Below, in pieces: positions 17,598 to 25,915 of a stretch of DNA of 63,863 bases. This DNA comes from MM2 sp035460165 (lineage in GTDB: Bacteria > Pseudomonadota > Gammaproteobacteria > Burkholderiales > Methylophilaceae), in NCBI GenBank assembly GCA_035460165.1, contig DATHWW010000026.1:1-63863 (forward strand), written 5' to 3'. Made by a program: the position numbers and the translations under genes. Positions within the stretch are counted from its first letter, which is position 1; each line of letters opens with the position of its first letter. A model generated the notes under the pieces. That model was not told the origin of the DNA. It did not search any database and saw only the letters and a program-made list of their open reading frames with translations.

Positions 17598-18818
17598 TCA
17601 GGAAGTGGCAGTTTCCTGCATGACGTAACTGAGGGCGAGCTGCACGGTGCGGTTACGCCCTTTTTCCTTGGCGAGGTACAGCGCCCGATCGGCATCCTGC
17701 AGCATCGAAGTGAAGTCGGGATGGAATTTTGGCGTGTTGAAGTCGCAGGCGGTCACGCCGACGCTGATCGTTATCGATATGGACTTGTCACCCAGCAGCA
17801 TGGGCGTTTTTTCAACGGCAAGACGAAGCTTGTCCGCCAAAGCGATAGCCCCGGCTTCATTGGTGGAGGGCAGCAGCACGCAGAATTCCTCGCCGCCATA
17901 GCGCGCGAGTAGATCTTGTTTACGCAACTGCGCCGTCAGCAGCTCGGTGACACTCACCAGCACCTTGTCGCCCGCCGGATGTCCATGCGCGTCGTTGATG
18001 CGTTTGAAGTGATCGATGTCGATCATGAGCAGCGCGAGCGGCAGGTGATGGCGCAGTGCGACGGCGGTCTGCTTTTCCGCCTGCGCCATGAAGGCGCGGC
18101 GGTTCATGATGCGGGTCAGGGGGTCGGTCATCGCCAACGCGCGTATTTCACGGTCGCCGCGCTCCTTGACCATCAGGATGAAGCCCATGGCGCCAAGCAG
18201 GTTGAGGGCGATCAAGCCAACAAACACCGCGAGTTGTACCGGATTGGGCGCAATCGAGGATTGCGGTGTCGTTACAAACTCGATGGCGCCGGACAGGCTG
18301 GCAATCGATCGCAGCGTCAGCAATGGAAGTATTAACAATGTCGCCCCGAACAACAGCCACCAGGCATTGCCGGAACGCGATTCCGTGTCGTTCCAGAGCG
18401 CCCGCAGGATCAGCAGGAACTGCGCCGCGAACAGCAGGCTGCCAAGGCCAAGCCGATAGCGTGCATTGTCATACGGCAGTAGCCAAAACAGGAGGATGGC
18501 GACCACGACAGGCAGCAGGCATTGCCAACGCGGGAATTCCAGTTGGCGGTAGGCGTGGATGGCGGCCAACTTCATGGCCTGTGCCGTGACCATCAATACA
18601 TTGGCGACTACGATGGAATAGAAATCCGGGATCGTTCCGCGCGATGCCACCAGCAGCCAAACCAGCGATTCCAGGCCCAGAGCTCCGGCCCAGCGGCGGA
18701 TACCGTCGCTTTCGTTCTGGCGCGTCACAATCGTCAGGCTCAAGGCCATCATCCCGCTGATCAACATCAGGGAAAACAGCAGCGTTTTGTTATCCAGCAG
18801 CATTCGTATCCGGAGCAT
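17598..18818 (-). CDS. Membrane-bound diguanylate cyclase (GGDEF domain)
   Basis: A 406-residue c-di-GMP synthase. The first 220 residues contain about six hydrophobic segments, a sensory membrane domain of unknown ligand. The catalytic domain carries DPLTRIMNRRAF, DIDHFKRINDAHGH and an active GGEEF. RKQD five residues upstream is an intact inhibitory I-site. The 3' end converges on the lipoprotein gene 19 bases away. Confidence 0.9.
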   Translation of the reverse strand: MLRIRMLLDNKTLLFSLMLISGMMALSLTIVTRQNESDGIRRWAGALGLESLVWLLVASRGTIPDFYSIVVANVLMVTAQAMKLAAIHAYRQLEFPRWQCLLPVVVAILLFWLLPYDNARYRLGLGSLLFAAQFLLILRALWNDTESRSGNAWWLLFGATLLILPLLTLRSIASLSGAIEFVTTPQSSIAPNPVQLAVFVGLIALNLLGAMGFILMVKERGDREIRALAMTDPLTRIMNRRAFMAQAEKQTAVALRHHLPLALLMIDIDHFKRINDAHGHPAGDKVLVSVTELLTAQLRKQDLLARYGGEEFCVLLPSTNEAGAIALADKLRLAVEKTPMLLGDKSISITISVGVTACDFNTPKFHPDFTSMLQDADRALYLAKEKGRNRTVQLALSYVMQETATS

Positions 18819-18913
18819 GAGTGCGAGTCATGGCGAACAGTATACGGGAGCTTGCCGTGCTATAGGCTCAACGAAGGGTTTTCCAGAGATTCCTGATTAG
18901 GCGATGTCACAAG

Positions 18914-18954
18914 AAAAAAATCCCCATAAGCCAAGCATGCCTGGCTGTCTGGGG
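18914..18954 (-). terminator. Intrinsic terminator of the HD-GYP gene
   Basis: On the minus strand, CCCCA and AGCCA pair with TGGCT and TGGGG around the loop, and the stem is followed by ATTTTTTT. It lies just downstream of the HD-GYP stop at 18972. Confidence 0.75.
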
Positions 18955-18971
18955 TGGAGGGAGGAGATTCG

Positions 18972-20312
18972 TCAGGCTTGGGCTTGAGCCGGCATGATGG
19001 CTTCCGCAGCGGGCGGGATGTTCGCACTCACCATGCCCGGCAGCGGTTGATCCACCAGTTTCTTATCCATGAAGTAATAGCTGACATGCTTGCAGGGCCG
19101 CAGGTAATCGTAGATGTCCTTGGGCAATTGCGACGGACGCAGACAGCGCTTGATGGAGAGGTTGTTTTCTTCGCTGAGGTCGATGACCACGGGCGTTTCG
19201 CGGGACACGGAAGCGTGATGGATGCGCACCAGCGGCAGCAACGGTTTTTGCGGGTTGACGGTCATTACGATGCCGTAGGCCCCGTTGGAAAGTTGCACCA
19301 CGCTGCCCGGCGGATAGACCCCTAGCATCTTGATCAGCATTTTCAGGACGGTTGCGTCATATTTATTGTGATCAGTGGCGTACATGTGTGCCAGCGCTTC
19401 GTAGGGTGTCATCGCCGTCAATGGGTTGAAAGGATTGCACAGGTTGTCGTAGGCATTGACGATGGCGAGCACCTTGGCCAGCGGGTCGATCTGGGAGGCG
19501 ACCAGATGCTTGGGAAAGCCGGTGCCATCGACGTGCTCATGATGCTGCATGATCACGCGTACGACGCCATCCGAAAGCCCGGCTTCCTTGGCAATACGGG
19601 CGCTGTTCTCGCAGTGCTGATCGATGAACGACTTGTGGCGCGGGATCTCGTTTTTGCTGACATCATGGAACAGCGCCGCCATGCCGAGTTCTCGCGCATA
19701 GGCGTTCGTCATGTCCAGCGATTTCGCCAGCATCAGCGCCAGTACCGTAACATTCAGTGCATGTACGTGATCCTCGACGCCCGAGTTATTCCCGCTGACG
19801 GCATGGAGTACGATGTCGGGCTCCGTGACCGCTGAATTCACGAGAGTGTCGACCAGCGATTCCGCCGCCTTGACTGTAGTGTTTGGCTGGGAAGTGAGAT
19901 TGCGCACCAGTTCGCGGGCAGTGCGTGCGTCCTGGACGAAGGTCTTCTCGCAGATCCGTATGACGGTATTCAATTGCTTGAGACGTTCGGAGCGCTGCTG
20001 CGGGGTGCGTGGTGGGCGCGGAGCCTCGGCCATGACCTCCGGTTGGATTGCCGATGTTTTTTCGACGACTACCTCCGGGATGGGGGCGTCGACTTCGACA
20101 GAAGCAGGTAAAGGCAGCGGCTCATAGTCACTACGTGTTGGGTCGTAGCGAATTCTGTTCAGATTGAGTTCGCGGATTTTCTGTATCTGCTCTTTACTCG
20201 TGATCTTGAAATTGCCGAATGTAAACGGATGGCTCATCCAGCTTAAATCGAGATGCACATAGAGTCCGATGCACAACTGGCGCGGATGTATGTAATGCGA
20301 CTGATCTTTCAT
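18972..20312 (-). CDS. HD-GYP domain c-di-GMP phosphodiesterase
   Basis: A 446-residue protein predicted to hydrolyse c-di-GMP. An N-terminal region of about 150 residues (DUF3391-like opening: HPRQLCIGLYVHLDLSWMSHP) precedes the HD-GYP domain. The domain shows HDVSKNEIP as the HD pair and HHEHVDGTGFP as the GYP signature. The ATG at 20312 has GGAGAGG upstream and is preferred to the in-frame ATG at 20345. The leader carries a c-di-GMP-I riboswitch, so expression probably responds to the enzyme's own substrate. Confidence 0.93.
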   Translation of the reverse strand: MKDQSHYIHPRQLCIGLYVHLDLSWMSHPFTFGNFKITSKEQIQKIRELNLNRIRYDPTRSDYEPLPLPASVEVDAPIPEVVVEKTSAIQPEVMAEAPRPPRTPQQRSERLKQLNTVIRICEKTFVQDARTARELVRNLTSQPNTTVKAAESLVDTLVNSAVTEPDIVLHAVSGNNSGVEDHVHALNVTVLALMLAKSLDMTNAYARELGMAALFHDVSKNEIPRHKSFIDQHCENSARIAKEAGLSDGVVRVIMQHHEHVDGTGFPKHLVASQIDPLAKVLAIVNAYDNLCNPFNPLTAMTPYEALAHMYATDHNKYDATVLKMLIKMLGVYPPGSVVQLSNGAYGIVMTVNPQKPLLPLVRIHHASVSRETPVVIDLSEENNLSIKRCLRPSQLPKDIYDYLRPCKHVSYYFMDKKLVDQPLPGMVSANIPPAAEAIMPAQAQA

Positions 20313-20430
20313 GATTCGTTCCCTCTCCAAACGATCATCGGGCATGCGATGCCAGATGCGAATGAAATCGTCGGCATCAGTCGGTCAAGGTATGAGTGAG
20401 GTCTGACGAAGCGGGGCGAGGAGCCCGACT

Positions 20431-20510
20431 CCGGCAATCCCGCTGTCATAGGATAAATCCCTTAGACCGGTGACTTTGCGTCCCCACCTTTCGATGGGTT
20501 TGCCTTTATT
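20431..20510 (-). ncRNA. Cyclic di-GMP-I (GEMM-I) riboswitch aptamer
   Basis: On the minus strand the conserved GEMM-I core is readable in order: GGCAAACC, a CCCATC-GAAA-GGTGGG stem with GNRA tetraloop, GGGACGCAAAG, CACCGGTCTAA, then TATGACAGCGGGATTGCCGG. The aptamer lies about 118 bases upstream of the HD-GYP start codon. Downstream GGAG-TCGGG-CTCC can form a hairpin that might belong to the expression platform, but no T run is seen, so control may be translational. The rest of the gap 20346-20634 holds no gene I can support. Confidence 0.88.
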
Positions 20511-20634
20511 CGATGAACTTACGTTACCCACAATCGGGGCACAAAGCTTCAAATGCATTATTCGCAGAGTTGGAGTCGGCGCAAAACCAAAAGCTGACGA
20601 ACGGAGTCATTTCGCCGACGAAAGGCGGAATGCG

Positions 20635-21297
20635 TCAAGCGACAGGGTTGGGATAGGCTTTTTCTGCCCTTTTTGCGAGCTCGGCGGCTCGCCAGAGATA
20701 CCACGCGGCGGTTGAGCGAAAAGGGCTCCAGGCTAGCCCGATTTCCGCCAGCGCCTTGGGCTTGGGCTGTTGCGGCAGCTTTTTCAATACGCGCCATCCC
20801 TCACGCACGCCGAAGTCGTCCACTGGCAAAATGTCCGGACGCCCGAGGGCGAACATCAGAAACATCTCTACCGTCCAGCGGCCAACTCCGCGTAAGGTGA
20901 CGAGGCGAGCGATCAACTCTTCATCGGATAGTTCCGTTGCCAGCGCGAGGCTGGGAACCAGGCCGTCCAGGGTGCCTTGCGCGATTCCTCGAATCGAAGC
21001 GATTTTTGACGCGGAGAATCCGCACCCGCGCAGGGCGATTTCTTCCTTCGCCAGCACTTCGTGGGGCAATGGGAAAGCAGACTCCGGAAATAACGCAATA
21101 AACCGCGCCAGAATGGCTTCAGCCGCTTTCCCATGCAATTGCTGGTAGGCAATGGCCCGTACCAGCGCTTCATACGGTTCTCGCTCCAGGCGGGGTGTCA
21201 ATCCGCAAGCCCCGACGCGTGCGATCAATGCCGCCCAGTCCGGGTCGCAGGCGGCAAGATGCAGGGTGGCGGGGGTATCGGGCGTCAACGTAGTCAT
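20635..21297 (-). CDS. alkA: DNA-3-methyladenine glycosylase II (AlkA-like)
   Basis: A 220-residue base-excision repair glycosylase of the HhH-GPD superfamily that removes alkylated bases. The helix-hairpin-helix LVTLRGVGRWTVEMFLMFALG near residue 130 is followed by LPVDDFGVREG, containing the catalytic aspartate. YEALVRAIAYQQLHGKAAEAI is the usual N-terminal family signature. The ATG at 21297 lies 13 bases after the stop of the upstream SDR gene; longer readings run into that gene and are rejected. Confidence 0.9.
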   Translation of the reverse strand: MTTLTPDTPATLHLAACDPDWAALIARVGACGLTPRLEREPYEALVRAIAYQQLHGKAAEAILARFIALFPESAFPLPHEVLAKEEIALRGCGFSASKIASIRGIAQGTLDGLVPSLALATELSDEELIARLVTLRGVGRWTVEMFLMFALGRPDILPVDDFGVREGWRVLKKLPQQPKPKALAEIGLAWSPFRSTAAWYLWRAAELAKRAEKAYPNPVA

Positions 21298-21310
21298 AGT
21301 TATTGAGCGC

Positions 21311-22168
21311 TTATATGGTTCCGGTGAGGTATGCACGAAGTTCATGGGCATAGCCCTCGCGATAACTTGGATAGCGCAGCATGAATCCGGTTTCCAGCAT
21401 ACGAGTATTGTCGAGTTTTTTGCCGCCGATGACGGCTGGGTCGGTGGCCGGAAGCTCTGCGACTCCCATTTCCCGCGCAAGCCAGCGCAATACTTCATAT
21501 TGCGGCGCAGGCTTGCTGTCGGTGACCACATAGCAGTCTTCGACGGCTTCATGTTGCATCACACGCTGTATCAGTAAAGCAATAAAGGCGGCAGCATCGT
21601 CGCGGTGAATGCGGTTGGTCCAGGTATTCTGCGCAGGCCAATCTGCTGGGTTGGCTGCCAGTTTCAGCAGGCGCGTACGGCTGGGGCCGTAAATTCCGGA
21701 AAGCCTTAAAACGGTGCCTGGGCATGCGGCTGTTGCCAGAAGGGATTCGGCCTCCAACAGGCGCCGCCCACCGAAATCCGCAGGGATGGCCGGTGTTCGT
21801 TCGTTCAGGAATTCTTCGGTGGATGGTCCGTATACCCGCGTACTGGAAACAAAAAACACATGCCGCAGGCTACCGACAAACTCCAGCGCCGTCAGCGTGT
21901 TGCGCAAACCATCGACATAGTGGGCGCGGTAATTGTCGTCGCTCTGGGCGTTGGCCGAGACGCTGTATACCAGTATGGACGGCCGCAATTCCGCCAGGCG
22001 ATCGAGGGTATGGGCCTGCGTGACGTCCGCGGACAGCGTGCGGATGCCACCCGGCAAGAGTGCTGCGTTGCGACGCAACCCGGCGACACGATAGCCGCGC
22101 GTTACCAGGTCTTGGCCAAGGGCACTGCCGAGGTCGCCGCAACCGGCGATCAGGATGTCAGTAGGCAT
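21311..22168 (-). CDS. NAD(P)-dependent epimerase/dehydratase-like protein (YeeZ type)
   Basis: A 285-residue extended short-chain dehydrogenase-like protein. The N-terminal nucleotide-binding motif is GCGDLGSALG near residue 10, and VFFVSSTRVYGP near 105 replaces the canonical YxxxK active site region. This atypical form matches YeeZ, whose substrate is unknown. It is the upstream gene of alkA on the same strand. Confidence 0.8.
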   Translation of the reverse strand: MPTDILIAGCGDLGSALGQDLVTRGYRVAGLRRNAALLPGGIRTLSADVTQAHTLDRLAELRPSILVYSVSANAQSDDNYRAHYVDGLRNTLTALEFVGSLRHVFFVSSTRVYGPSTEEFLNERTPAIPADFGGRRLLEAESLLATAACPGTVLRLSGIYGPSRTRLLKLAANPADWPAQNTWTNRIHRDDAAAFIALLIQRVMQHEAVEDCYVVTDSKPAPQYEVLRWLAREMGVAELPATDPAVIGGKKLDNTRMLETGFMLRYPSYREGYAHELRAYLTGTI

Positions 22169-22257
22169 GAGATTTCTCGAATGGAACGCCGCAAACTATA
22201 ACCCAGACGATCTCCGGGCACAGCAGTGTCGTAGTGCCGAAATCTACAGAACTGTTT

Positions 22258-22554
22258 TTAGTGGCAGACCAGCCTGCCGCCATGGTGATGGCAGAACGGC
22301 GAGTAATAGAAAGGAGAATAGTAGCCGGGATAATACCAATTCATGCGTTCCATCAGGCGCTGGCTTTCAAGCTCCAACAGGCAATCGCGCCACTTGTTGG
22401 TTTCAGGCTCGTAGCCTAACTTTTCGCAGGTCTGGCCGTAGGTCTGCTTGAGGCGATTCGCCTCGCGCTCAGCCCTGGCCTGCTGTTCTTCTGGCGTGGT
22501 GGCACAGGCTGCAATCAGTGTGGCGGAGAGAAGGATGGGCAGTAGTGATTTCAT
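22258..22554 (-). CDS. Small lipoprotein, function unknown
   Basis: A 98-residue protein with a lipoprotein signal (MKSLLPILLSATLIAAC, cysteine at 17). The mature part is a charged helix (PEEQQARAEREANRLKQ), a pair of cysteines, and a Tyr/Pro/His-rich tail with repeated YYSPF and CHHHGG. The tail could bind metal, but that is speculative. It lies 89 bases upstream of the SDR gene on the same strand and diverges from the ABC exporter gene. Confidence 0.78.
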   Translation of the reverse strand: MKSLLPILLSATLIAACATTPEEQQARAEREANRLKQTYGQTCEKLGYEPETNKWRDCLLELESQRLMERMNWYYPGYYSPFYYSPFCHHHGGRLVCH

Positions 22555-22669
22555 GATGATTCGGCTCCTGGATAATCATCAGACATTCGCCTGCAGCATA
22601 GGGTTCTGAAACGTGATAGCTTAAAGAGCTTCAACGCGTTGAATAAAAAACCACTGAAACAGGCAGCCC

Positions 22670-24457
22670 ATGGACGACACCCGTAACCGCCCCAAGTCCC
22701 GCGATATCCGCCAATTGGCCCGCATCCTAGGCTTTCTCAAGCCTTATCGCCGTCAAATCGCGATTGCGGCGACGGCGCTGGTGATTGCGTCCGGCAGCAT
22801 ACTGGCGCTGGGACAGGGACTGAAAAAAGTCATCGATCATGGCCTGACCGCAAACAATGCGGCACTACTCGATCAAGCGCTTTTAGGCATGCTGATTGTC
22901 GTCGCGATCATGGCGGCGGCTACTTTCGTCCGCTTCTATTATGTGTCGTGGATAGGCGAGCGCGTGACTGCGGATATCCGGCGCGAGGTATTTGCCCATC
23001 TGCTGAAGCTCTCGCCCGGTTTCTATGAAGTCACGCGCACCGGAGAAGTGATTTCGCGTCTGACGAGCGACACTACCGTGCTGGAAAATGCCATCGGCTC
23101 GTCCATCTCCATGGCGCTGCGCAATGCGCTGAACATGACGGGTGCATTGATCATGCTGCTGATTACCAGCCCCAAGCTTACCGGGCTGGTACTGCTTGGC
23201 GTGCCCTTGGTGCTTGGTCCCATCATTCTGTTTGGGCGGCGCGTGCGCAAATTGTCCCGTGCCAGCCAGGATCGGGTGGCCGATGTCGGGGCGTATATCG
23301 ACGAAGCGTTGCATGAAATCCGCACCGTCCAGGCTTACGGCCATCAGGGGCAGGATACGCGCCTGTTCGGCGAGCGCGTGGAAGCGGTATTTGCCACCAG
23401 CGTACGTCGCATTGTCCAGCGTGCTTCACTGATGGCCGCGGTGATCTTGCTGGTGTTCGGTGCGATTGGATTCATCCTTTGGGTCGGCGGGCATGATGTG
23501 GTGGCAGGGAGGCTCTCCGGCGGGCAACTATCGGCCTTCATCTTTTATGCAGTCATGATGGCCGTGGGCGTCGGCACCATTTCCGAAGTCATCGGCGACC
23601 TGCAGCGTGCCGCCGGGGCAACCGAGCGGCTAATGGAATTGCTGGCGACCGAACCCGAAATCTCGGCGCCGAGCAGTCCGGTTGCGCTGCCGAGTCCGGC
23701 GAGGGGAGCTATCGGTTTCGATAATGTAACTTTCTATTATCCGTCGCGGCTCGATCTGCCGGCTTTGCGCGACTTCACCCTGACAGCACAGCCCGGTGAG
23801 AAACTGGCACTGGTAGGGCCTTCCGGCGCAGGAAAAACCACTGTGTTCCAGCTGCTGTTGCGCTATTACGATCCGCAGCAGGGCAAAGTGCTGGTCGACG
23901 GTGTCGATGTCCGTATTGCCGACCCCGCGGATGTGCGATCGAGAATTGCATTGGTGCCGCAAGACCCGGTGATTTTTGCGGCCAGCATTGCCGAAAACGT
24001 ACGCTATGGTAGGCCCGAAGCGAGCGATGCGGAAGTGGAAGCCGCATGCGAAATGGCATGTGCGATGGAGTTTATCGGCCGCATGCCGGAAGGGTTGGAG
24101 ACTTTTCTGGGCGAGCGCGGCGTCAGGCTCTCGGGCGGGCAGCGCCAGCGGATTGCGATTGCGCGCGCCATCCTGGCGGATCGCCCGATTTTATTGCTGG
24201 ATGAAGCCACCAGCGCACTCGATGCCGCCAGCGAGCAGATGGTGCAGTTGGCACTGGAAAGACTGATGCGGAATCGCACCACGCTGATCATCGCGCATCG
24301 TTTGGCGACCGTGCAGGGCGCGGATCGGATTGCGGTGATGGATCACGGCCGCATCGTGGATATCGGCACGCACGCCCAATTGATGCGGGCCAATGCCTTG
24401 TATTCCAATCTGGCGAGCCTGCAATTCCTGCAGGAAGAAAAAGCGCCGGCCAGCTAA
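22670..24457 (+). CDS. MsbA-like ABC exporter (half transporter)
   Basis: A 595-residue fused permease-ATPase that forms a homodimeric exporter in the inner membrane. Residues 20-320 form the six-helix ABC type I exporter domain (IADIRREVFAHLL-like coupling helices, SGGQLSAFIFYAVMM). The ATPase follows, with GPSGAGKTT near residue 385, LSGGQRQRIAIARA near 490 and ILLLDEATSALD. It resembles transporters annotated as lipid A or multidrug exporters; the substrate cannot be told. Confidence 0.9.
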   Translation: MDDTRNRPKSRDIRQLARILGFLKPYRRQIAIAATALVIASGSILALGQGLKKVIDHGLTANNAALLDQALLGMLIVVAIMAAATFVRFYYVSWIGERVTADIRREVFAHLLKLSPGFYEVTRTGEVISRLTSDTTVLENAIGSSISMALRNALNMTGALIMLLITSPKLTGLVLLGVPLVLGPIILFGRRVRKLSRASQDRVADVGAYIDEALHEIRTVQAYGHQGQDTRLFGERVEAVFATSVRRIVQRASLMAAVILLVFGAIGFILWVGGHDVVAGRLSGGQLSAFIFYAVMMAVGVGTISEVIGDLQRAAGATERLMELLATEPEISAPSSPVALPSPARGAIGFDNVTFYYPSRLDLPALRDFTLTAQPGEKLALVGPSGAGKTTVFQLLLRYYDPQQGKVLVDGVDVRIADPADVRSRIALVPQDPVIFAASIAENVRYGRPEASDAEVEAACEMACAMEFIGRMPEGLETFLGERGVRLSGGQRQRIAIARAILADRPILLLDEATSALDAASEQMVQLALERLMRNRTTLIIAHRLATVQGADRIAVMDHGRIVDIGTHAQLMRANALYSNLASLQFLQEEKAPAS

Positions 24458-24602
24458 GAAGATGTCTTAAAAACTGCTGCGGAGAGTTGTCTGCGGCGTT
24501 GCGCGGTGCTCGCTCCCTCGCCGTACTACGTGTACTGTCTCGGTCGCTGCGTTCCGAGTGCCTTGCATTCAACCCTTCTCGCGAATTTTTTAAGACAGCT
24601 TC
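24458..24602. repeat. Palindromic MITE-like element with terminal inverted repeats
   Basis: About 145 bases with near-perfect ends: GAAGATGTCTTAAAAA on the left, and TTTTTTAAGACAGCTTC on the right, whose complement reads GAAGCTGTCTTAAAAAA. The interior is itself roughly palindromic around GTAC-TACGT-GTAC, flanked by GCTCGCTCCCTCG and CGGTCGCTGCG. No coding capacity. It could be a non-autonomous mobile element or a long terminator-like structure between the convergent ABC and lipoprotein genes. Confidence 0.7.
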
Positions 24603-24607
24603 TAAGG

Positions 24608-25048
24608 TTATTTCAGGATGACCCGCACCGATTTCACGTGCGCGTGCACCTCTTTTTTACCTGCCGGGTAGTAACCGAAATACACCAGTGCCATGCCGGT
24701 GATGTCTTCGCATTTCACGCCGAGTACGCTGCCGGTGTCTACCAGGTCTTTTCCGGACGGAGTTTTCTTGCGCGGTGCGCCCATCAGACGTCCGACCGAT
24801 ACGCCTTTGCGATTGTGCATGGCCAGATGATAGCTGGCCCCATCCCAATTGGTGCTCATGCGGTTCGAGATGGTGATGGTGACGGGGCAGTCGCCGGCAG
24901 ACGTTTTCGATTTTTTTGCGATTTCGATCACCGCTAGCGTGTTCTTGCTGTCCGAAATGCCTTGTCCACCTCCGGCACAGCCTGCGGCAAGAAGTGCAGT
25001 CAGCATTACAAGCGCTGGTTTGGCATTTGAAAACAAACGGTTCATCAT
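24608..25048 (-). CDS. Putative lipoprotein
   Basis: A 146-residue protein with a lipoprotein signal ending LLAAGCAGGG. The mature region has VTITISNRMSTNWDGASYHL and a C-terminal VHAHVKSVRVILK, suggesting a small beta-rich fold. Start is at 25048 or the next codon at 25045, after GAGAAACATC; an upstream in-frame ATG at 25138 overlaps the divergent HAD gene and is less likely. Function unknown. Confidence 0.75.
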   Translation of the reverse strand: MMNRLFSNAKPALVMLTALLAAGCAGGGQGISDSKNTLAVIEIAKKSKTSAGDCPVTITISNRMSTNWDGASYHLAMHNRKGVSVGRLMGAPRKKTPSGKDLVDTGSVLGVKCEDITGMALVYFGYYPAGKKEVHAHVKSVRVILK

Positions 25049-25127
25049 GATGTTTCTCGAATGTGAAAGTCGTGCCCATTGTAAGCCCGAGGATAGCCAG
25101 GAAGGAATTCGTCCCGCCGGAGCCATC

Positions 25128-25913
25128 ATGATGCCCATAAATCAACTCGACATTCAAGGCCTGCTCCTCGACCTCGACGGTGTGCTCTATGTCGGATCCC
25201 AGCCGATAGAAGGGGCGATCGATGCAGTGGCTTCCGTGCGCTCCAGCGGCATGCCATGCCGATTCATTACCAATACCAGTACCTTGTCCCTCGACTCGCT
25301 CGCCGGCAAGATCAATGCCCTGGGCTTTGCGATTCCTCCTGAAGAAATCATCAGCGCACCACAGGCTGCCGTGCGCTATCTACGGGAGACGGGCAGCCCT
25401 GCTTGCCGTCTGTTGCTGGCGGAGGATGTTAAAAAGGATTTCGCGGAGTTCCGGCAATCGGATACCGAAGCCGAGGTAATCGTTATCGGCGATATCGGCA
25501 ATGCCTGGAGCTACGATCTACTCAACGAAGTTTTCAATTGCCTGATGCGTGGAGCGAAACTGATCGCGATTCACAAGAATCGTTTTTGGCAGACCGAGCA
25601 CGGCCTGCAAATGGATATCGGCGGCTTTGTCCATGGGCTGGAATATGCCAGCAATACGAGCACGATGATCATCGGCAAGCCTTCGGAGGATTTCTTTCGG
25701 ATCGCCCTGGACGATATGGGGCTGAAGGCGCCTGAAACCGCGATTGTCGGTGACGATATCGACTCGGACGTCGGCGGAGGGCAGCAGGCCGGTTTGCAAG
25801 GAGTACTGGTCAAAACCGGAAAATTCCGACAACCCTACCTTGAGACGTCATCGATCAAGCCGGATCTGATTCTCGACTCAGTCAGGGATTTGCCCGGCGC
25901 GCTGGGGCTTTAG
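25128..25913 (+). CDS. HAD superfamily phosphatase, subfamily IIA (LHPP/NagD-like)
   Basis: A 261-residue haloacid dehalogenase-type hydrolase. Motif I is LLLDLDGVLY, motif II is FITNTST, and motif IV is GDDIDSDVGGGQQAG, with the cap domain inserted after motif II as in class IIA enzymes. IIGKPSEDFF supplies the motif III lysine. Closest in style to LHPP/HDHD2-like phosphatases. Substrate unknown. The ATG pair at 25128/25131 follows CCGGAG; a longer ORF from 24849 runs antisense through the lipoprotein gene and is rejected. Confidence 0.87.
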   Translation: MMPINQLDIQGLLLDLDGVLYVGSQPIEGAIDAVASVRSSGMPCRFITNTSTLSLDSLAGKINALGFAIPPEEIISAPQAAVRYLRETGSPACRLLLAEDVKKDFAEFRQSDTEAEVIVIGDIGNAWSYDLLNEVFNCLMRGAKLIAIHKNRFWQTEHGLQMDIGGFVHGLEYASNTSTMIIGKPSEDFFRIALDDMGLKAPETAIVGDDIDSDVGGGQQAGLQGVLVKTGKFRQPYLETSSIKPDLILDSVRDLPGALGL

Positions 25914-25915
25914 CT

